DNA from: Liolophura sinensis
Lineage: Eukaryota > Mollusca > Polyplacophora > Chitonida > Chitonidae
Direction of reading: 5' to 3'
Length of the DNA stretch: 64,000 nt
NCBI RefSeq assembly: GCF_032854445.1
Contig: NC_088304.1
Location: forward strand, 23,323,704 to 23,387,703
Below, one piece after another: positions 61,166-64,000 of the stretch (position 1 is its first letter; every line of letters begins with the position of its first letter). The notes under the pieces are model-generated. The model made no database searches and was not told where the DNA came from. It was given only the letters and a program-made list of their open reading frames with translations. The translations under genes were made by a program, and so were the position numbers.

Positions 61166-62669
61166 TGCTGGACAGATTTCCACAGCTCTTTTATCTACTG
61201 CTGAGCTTCAATGAGATGAAGACAAGAAAGCTGCCTTCCCATTATACATTTACTGATACAGGTCAACCAGTCGTTGCATGAGGAAGTTACAACTTCCTCC
61301 TAAGGTCTTAGGTGTGACCCGGCCTAGGATTGACCCTGGATCTACTGCCCCCGAAGCTGACGCTCTACCAACTTAGCTATTGGGGCCAATCTGAACGTTT
61401 GTTTGATGGAGCTTTTAGTTTTTAGTTCACACGAACAAAATCTTCCCTATCTTTCCTTCTATAGACATTTCCCCCATGGACAGTTTCCCTATGGATATTC
61501 CCCCCAATGGATTACCCCCTCCCTCCAAAGGAAATTTCCCCCAGGACAATTCCCCCATGAACATTTCCCTCTATGGACTGTTCCCCTTATGGACAGTTCC
61601 CCTTTGGACATTTCTCCCTATGAATATAACCAAGTTATTTGATAAAGTATAAAGTGTATTTTAGATGTACATTTAATGTTGTTGTACTATATAATACATT
61701 AAATTGTATATTAATTCACAATATTATTGAGTTTTGCAGCACATTTTGTCGCTTTGTTTACCATGTAATCTTGGGATTATGATCCCAAGGAAAATGATCT
61801 TACATTGTAGGACACCAGGATCGGGATCACAGAGCCATCTTAGAATTAGGTCAATTAGAATTAGGTCAATTAGAATTAGGTCAAAATTTCATTCAAAACA
61901 TTATGGTATGTTCCTTGGCGTTTCCTTGTGTTTCAACCTTGTCTCGTCATAAATATGTATTTTAATGTGATTTGAAATTTTGACTTAAGTCTAAGATCAT
62001 TTCATGCTCCTGGGGCCAGAGCAAGAGACTACCTATCTCTATGATTCGATCACTCACAACCATTTTGCGATGAATTGTGGCAGATTCACCTTGACTTAAA
62101 CATCAAAAAGTGAGAAAGTCACACCATTTTGCACAACTTCTATTTATCCACGTGATCAAATGAAATAACAGTTACAAAAGAGTGCAAATATTCATACAGA
62201 TTATGTGCCAAGCTTGTACAGATCACTTCACAGGACGTGTTTGGACGACAGAGGAAAAGTTTAAGAGTTAATGTGCGATAACCAACAAAAAACAACAGCG
62301 AGCACTGAATGCTTCACGATTGCTGGCAAATTTCCAGATCGCCCAAATCCCTCATCATTATCACAGATATAGGACATTACCTGTAATTTATTCTAATTGT
62401 AATTTTCATGCAATTGCCCAGGCCGCCTTAACTGGTTATCAGTGTAAGTGTGATTGCAATTGCAACTGTGACCATTTTCTAAACATCACATCCAGGAAGG
62501 TTTGAGGCTAACAGTTTTACCTAGTGAATGCAGGTAGGCAATGTGAGCGTCCAGCTCACAGTCTGAGGAGCGATGGGCTCCGTGCATCTCCTCCAATTGT
62601 TTCTGGGTTGTGGAGAAATGTGCATTATCCAGTGAGAATAACTCCCTCAGTTCCTGTTTCGTGAAGTAC
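51875..62669 (-). CDS. ERCC6L: ERCC6L (PICH) 3' part: 7 exons, C-terminal ~891 codons; 5' part beyond the window
   Basis: Exons 5' to 3': A 62521-62669, B 60814-60911, C 58648-58795, D 56662-56792, E 53834-55721, F 52356-52491, G 51875-51998 (stop TAG 51875-51877). Phases 1, 0, 1, 0, 1, 2 all join. Exon A carries the PICH signature YFTKQELRELFSLD and ELDAHIAYLHSL, following the SNF2 helicase lobes; exon B has GISDHDLMF and exon C VLKAQQLL. Exon D gives MTPFGEVIILDSPS. Exon E (629 codons) is Ser/Pro- and acid-rich with IKQE/IKEE/IKIE sumoylation motifs, TP repeats and eight KRQSLGPG-type units. Exons F-G give an acidic tract then a TPR-like C-terminus (KLYKSRKYEEALVPLLKAIQ). ERCC6L is a DNA translocase that coats ultrafine anaphase bridges with PLK1 and BLM partners. 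No ATPase motif lies in the window. Confidence 0.92.
53690..53780 (-). mobile_element. SINE family A fragment in ERCC6L intron E-F
   Basis: GCACTATGGTGGGAGGAAAC, CCCCGCGGAAAACTCACGAC and CGTCCACAGGAT match the core in reverse. Both ends lost; about 60 bp downstream of the exon E donor. Confidence 0.7.
54250..54450 (-). repeat. 24-bp coding repeat in ERCC6L exon E (8-residue units)
   Basis: In frame on minus: KRQSLGPG, KRQSLGPG, RRQSLGTG, NRQSLGGG, KRQSSGAG, KRQSLGGG, KRQSSGAG, NRRST. Every unit has R-x-S after a basic residue, an Aurora/PKA-type consensus. DNA identity between units is high, so the expansion is recent. Confidence 0.95.
55755..55890 (-). mobile_element. SINE family A fragment, ERCC6L intron D-E
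   Basis: TTATTTACTTATTTCACTGG, CGCTGTACTCATGAATATTT, TATATGACGGCAGCCAGAGT, AGGGGGAAGACCATGACCAT. Head lost. Starts about 30 bp from the exon E acceptor. Confidence 0.78.
56355..56550. repeat. Dispersed repeat family R3, copy 3
   Basis: GCATAGAGAGTAAAACCAGG, TTTTCACATGTAACTGGTGA, GACCTCTTGTCAATTTACCT, GGTTTAATTCTAACTGTTCA; best preserved of three copies. Confidence 0.75.
56865..57118 (-). mobile_element. SINE family A, full-length reverse copy, ERCC6L intron C-D
   Basis: (TTTA)n, TGCAATACTCAAGAACACTT, TGGGAGGAAACCAGGCAGAA, GGCCAGAGAGGAAGCCAGCA, ATGAACTCACAACGACTAC, ending in CTAACCACCTCGGCCACCAT. Confidence 0.9.
57225..57745. repeat. 29-bp minisatellite, about 18 copies, ERCC6L intron C-D
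   Basis: Unit: GAACACTGATCAAGGGCCAC plus TCTGCTGAA. Alternation of CACTCT and CACCCT types near 57430-57660 suggests a 58-bp dimer amplification. Confidence 0.96.
57917..58068. mobile_element. Short fold-back MITE (family M3-like)
   Basis: Left CAGTTGTTTCAAAAGTGT is complementary to right ACACTTTTGAACAACAAG. Inner GTTAAGCCTGG and CCTGGCTTAAC also pair. About 150 bp. Confidence 0.78.
58165..58545. repeat. ~21-bp purine-rich minisatellite, ERCC6L intron C-D
   Basis: Unit GGTAACAGAGGAAGGAAACC with drift. Plus strand is almost pure purine over about 380 bp, a candidate for triplex or other unusual structure. Starts about 100 bp downstream of the exon C donor. Confidence 0.93.
58796..59397 (-). 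repeat. 35-bp tandem copies of the ERCC6L exon C acceptor and exon start, about 17 copies
   Basis: Read on minus each unit is intronic GTTACAATGTTACAG followed by exonic GTACAGAAAGCTCAGCAGTT. Every unit therefore holds a TTACAG|GT 3' splice site and the codons V-Q-K-A-Q-Q. The genuine exon is the last unit (58795 downward), with GTACTG (V-L-K-A-Q-Q). The exon C frame stays open through the whole array (58640-59407). Confidence 0.97.
59420..59585 (-). mobile_element. SINE family A, reverse, truncated
   Basis: (TTTA)n, GATCGGTGTTTTACGCAGTA, CAAGAATATTTCACTTATAC, CAGAGCCCAAGGGAAACCCA, CCATGTACGGCCG. It abuts the distal edge of the exon C acceptor array. Confidence 0.9.
59735..59930. mobile_element. 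MITE family M2, reverse copy
   Basis: AATCTTCAACCTTTTCAACC at one end; body GAAAATGACACTAATATGAT, AACTGTGCAAGTTATCT and ATAGTTCTCTCAGAATGTTT is the reverse complement of 15405-15613. Confidence 0.75.
60257..60460. mobile_element. ~204-bp MITE with 12-bp terminal inverted repeats
   Basis: TGTATTTCACCT at 60257-60268 and AGGTGAAATACA at 60449-60460 are perfect inverted repeats. A further AGGTGAAATACA at about 60586 may be the edge of a related element. Non-coding. Confidence 0.7.
60592..60720. repeat. Dispersed repeat family R4, copy 3
   Basis: GATAATATCCCACTGGAAAA, AAGTAATATTTTATGACAAT and GCACTCTTTTGGGGCCAAAT match 43305-43425 (GGTAATATCCCACTTGAAAA, AAGTAATATTTTATGACAAT). Confidence 0.65.
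60708..60795. repeat. 25-bp tandem repeat, 3 copies, next to the ERCC6L exon B donor
   Basis: AATGTAATTTACAGTGCTCC plus AAAAT, three near-identical copies ending about 20 bp before exon B's donor (60813). Confidence 0.9.
60925..61388 (-). mobile_element. SINE family B, split by a younger SINE A
   Basis: Left part 60925-60993 (TTTTTCAGTCATATCACAAC, GTAATGTGCCTCTTTGCTGG) and right part 61162-61388 (TGGACAGATTTCCACAGCTC, GAAGTTACAACTTCCTCCTA, GACGCTCTACCAACTTAGCT). Removing the insert restores family B order. Confidence 0.92.
60994..61161 (+). mobile_element. Young SINE family A insertion with target-site duplication and poly(A)
   Basis: 5'-truncated SINE A starting at CCGTACGTGAGAAGGTCTGC, with AAATATTCTTGAGTACGGCG and a pure tail of about 31 A (61131-61161). 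Flanked by an exact 11-bp TCTTTGCTGGA (60983-60993 and 61162-61172), the target-site duplication. Inserted into the family B SINE. Confidence 0.96.
61460..61630. repeat. Degenerate ~20-bp repeat (TTCCCCCATGGACAG-type)
   Basis: CCCCCATGGACAGTTTCCC recurs as CCCCTTATGGACAGTTCCCC and CCCTATGGATATTCCCCCC, about 8 units. ERCC6L intron A-B. Confidence 0.85.
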
Positions 62670-63015
62670 CTGAAAGGAAAAGAACACAGAGAAGGTCAGT
62701 CATTGGCTCATCAAACACTGTGTCACCTGAAAAAAGACAAAGACAGACCAAAACCCCTGATTCGCTATCGGCACATACCATGATACCTGAAAAGAGATAA
62801 GAACAGATAAGGCCAGTGATTGGCTGATCACATATACCATGATACCTGAAAAGAGACAAGAACAGATAAGGCCAGTGATTGGCTGATCACATATACCATG
62901 ATACCTGAAAAGAGACAAAATCAGACAAGGCCAGTGATTGGCTGATCACATATACCATGATACCTGAAAAGAGACAAAATCAGACAAGGCCAGTGATTGG
63001 CTGATCACATATATC
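62670..63015 (-). repeat. 59-bp tandem copies of the ERCC6L exon A acceptor region
   Basis: The exon A edge on plus is GTACCTGAAAGGAAAAGAAC then GGTCAGTCATTGGCTCATCA. It recurs as ATACCTGAAAAGAGACAA(GA) then GGCCAGTGATTGGCTGATCA about 5 times (period 59). Read on minus, each unit has a CTTTTCAG|GTAT-type 3' splice site. Confidence 0.92.
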
Positions 63016-64000
63016 ATGCTGTCACACTAAAATGTTTGCTGTGCCAAACCACGAAAAAGTCCAACAGAGAAGTTAGGCCATTCATCAGCTTGTCGTATAC
63101 TATATTATTTTCACAAGCATAGGATAAATGTCCGCTCTACATATAACACGGTATGTCAATAGCGGAAGAGCTACAGTGCAATTAAAAGCCATGTGAAGGT
63201 TTCTTTGGATCAAGACAATTGCCCTTGGCTATTGAGGCCCTTGAGGCCGATGAGTTTTCCAAATTTCCTACAGTTTTAAGGTTTGCCAGGTGCTGTATCT
63301 ATTAATGTAGTGGTTTCTAAGGGTAATTAGGATTTCTACGGTTATGTAAGGGAAGAGTTAATTCCCTTGGATACATTTGTGCAATTTGTGAGGGTTTCTC
63401 ATCTGGAAAACTTGTTGGACATATTTTGCTGATGATCATGTTCGTTCAGAAAACCCACCGTATTAAGGTAATTCAAACCGTTTAGATAGTAACAACTTTT
63501 GCAGTAGTTTATTTTACGAGATTTATGAAACCCTCAGTCTTAGACAGTGATTCTGAGAAAGGGGTGGAAAGCAAATGTAGACATTTAAAATACCATAGTC
63601 TTGGCTTCCACCTGATGAACCAACACATAAGGTATGATGCATGCCTAGATGATCTAAGAGAGGGGGTTAACCCTAACCTCCCCACACCCTCCCCAGGACA
63701 GATGGGAAGCCAAGTAGTTGTTCTTTCAGGTTTTGACCACAGTAATGTTATGTATCATGATTTTCATTTTGTTTATTAAAGTTATCATTAAGTTTCACAA
63801 CCCCTAGTGTCTGAGTTGCACTCTGTTCGGCAGGCTCGCGTTGGTACGAGCTTTATTTCAAGCCATTTGGAATCCTAACCTATGAACCTGGGTAGGCCGA
63901 GGCAGGCACCTTACATTTTTTGGTAACAGTTGAAGGATTTCACTATGTGGATCACACAAGGATTCAAACTCAGGTCTCAGCAGCCGAAGTCCAGCGCTCT
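63016..64000. other. ERCC6L intron (or upstream) sequence to the window edge
   Basis: No exon recognised on the minus strand, so the next upstream ERCC6L exon (end of the helicase region) is probably past 64000. An 84-codon plus ORF at 63525-63779 has no recognised homology. The last ~40 bp (GATTCAAACTCAGGTCTCAG) read in reverse like a B-box-bearing SINE head. Confidence 0.55.

Overview
The window is eukaryotic nuclear DNA from an invertebrate animal. Genes are split into short exons with GT-AG introns, spacers are AT-rich, and tRNA-derived SINEs, fold-back DNA elements and minisatellites are dense. Gene content and the SINE with a GCGTAAAACACC / (AAAT)n tail suggest a marine lophotrochozoan, probably a mollusc. 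That assignment is inference.

Layout: (1) 705-5933, minus: a complete CD2BP2 gene (U5 snRNP GYF-domain protein), 4 coding exons, 364 aa. (2) 5934-6200: a short GC-richer divergent promoter region. (3) 7115-32404, plus: a nearly complete SANBR/KIAA1841 ortholog (SANT + BTB), reconstructed here as 20 coding exons whose phases all join, 694 aa. Its introns are swollen by minisatellites. (4) 32405-41087: gene-poor repeats plus a broken glycine N-acyltransferase-like (GLYAT) pseudogene at about 35238-35660. (5) 41088-45259, minus: an apparently intact GLYAT-family gene, 5 coding exons, about 288 aa. (6) 45260-51874: intergenic, mostly SINE remnants and a 60-bp satellite. (7) 51875-62669 and beyond, minus: the 3' part of ERCC6L (PICH), 7 exons and about 891 codons. 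The SNF2 ATPase exons must lie beyond the right edge.

The genes are not an operon. They cover splicing (CD2BP2), nuclear BTB/SANT regulation (SANBR), acyl-CoA conjugation (GLYAT-like) and anaphase DNA-bridge resolution (ERCC6L).

The most unusual observation is that many tandem arrays in all three large genes are not random satellite. They are serial copies of an exon edge with its own splice site or stop codon: donor side of SANBR exons 2, 10 and 18; acceptor side of SANBR exon 14; acceptor side of ERCC6L exons A and C; stop-codon end of SANBR, ERCC6L and the GLYAT-like gene. The clearest case is about 17 copies of a 35-bp unit, each carrying a complete 3' splice site and the first 20 nt of ERCC6L exon C, open in the exon's frame throughout. 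This looks like recurrent local duplication anchored on exon boundaries, and it predicts ladders of alternative splice sites.

All exon models come from reading splice signals and remembered protein families. No alignment or transcript data were available.
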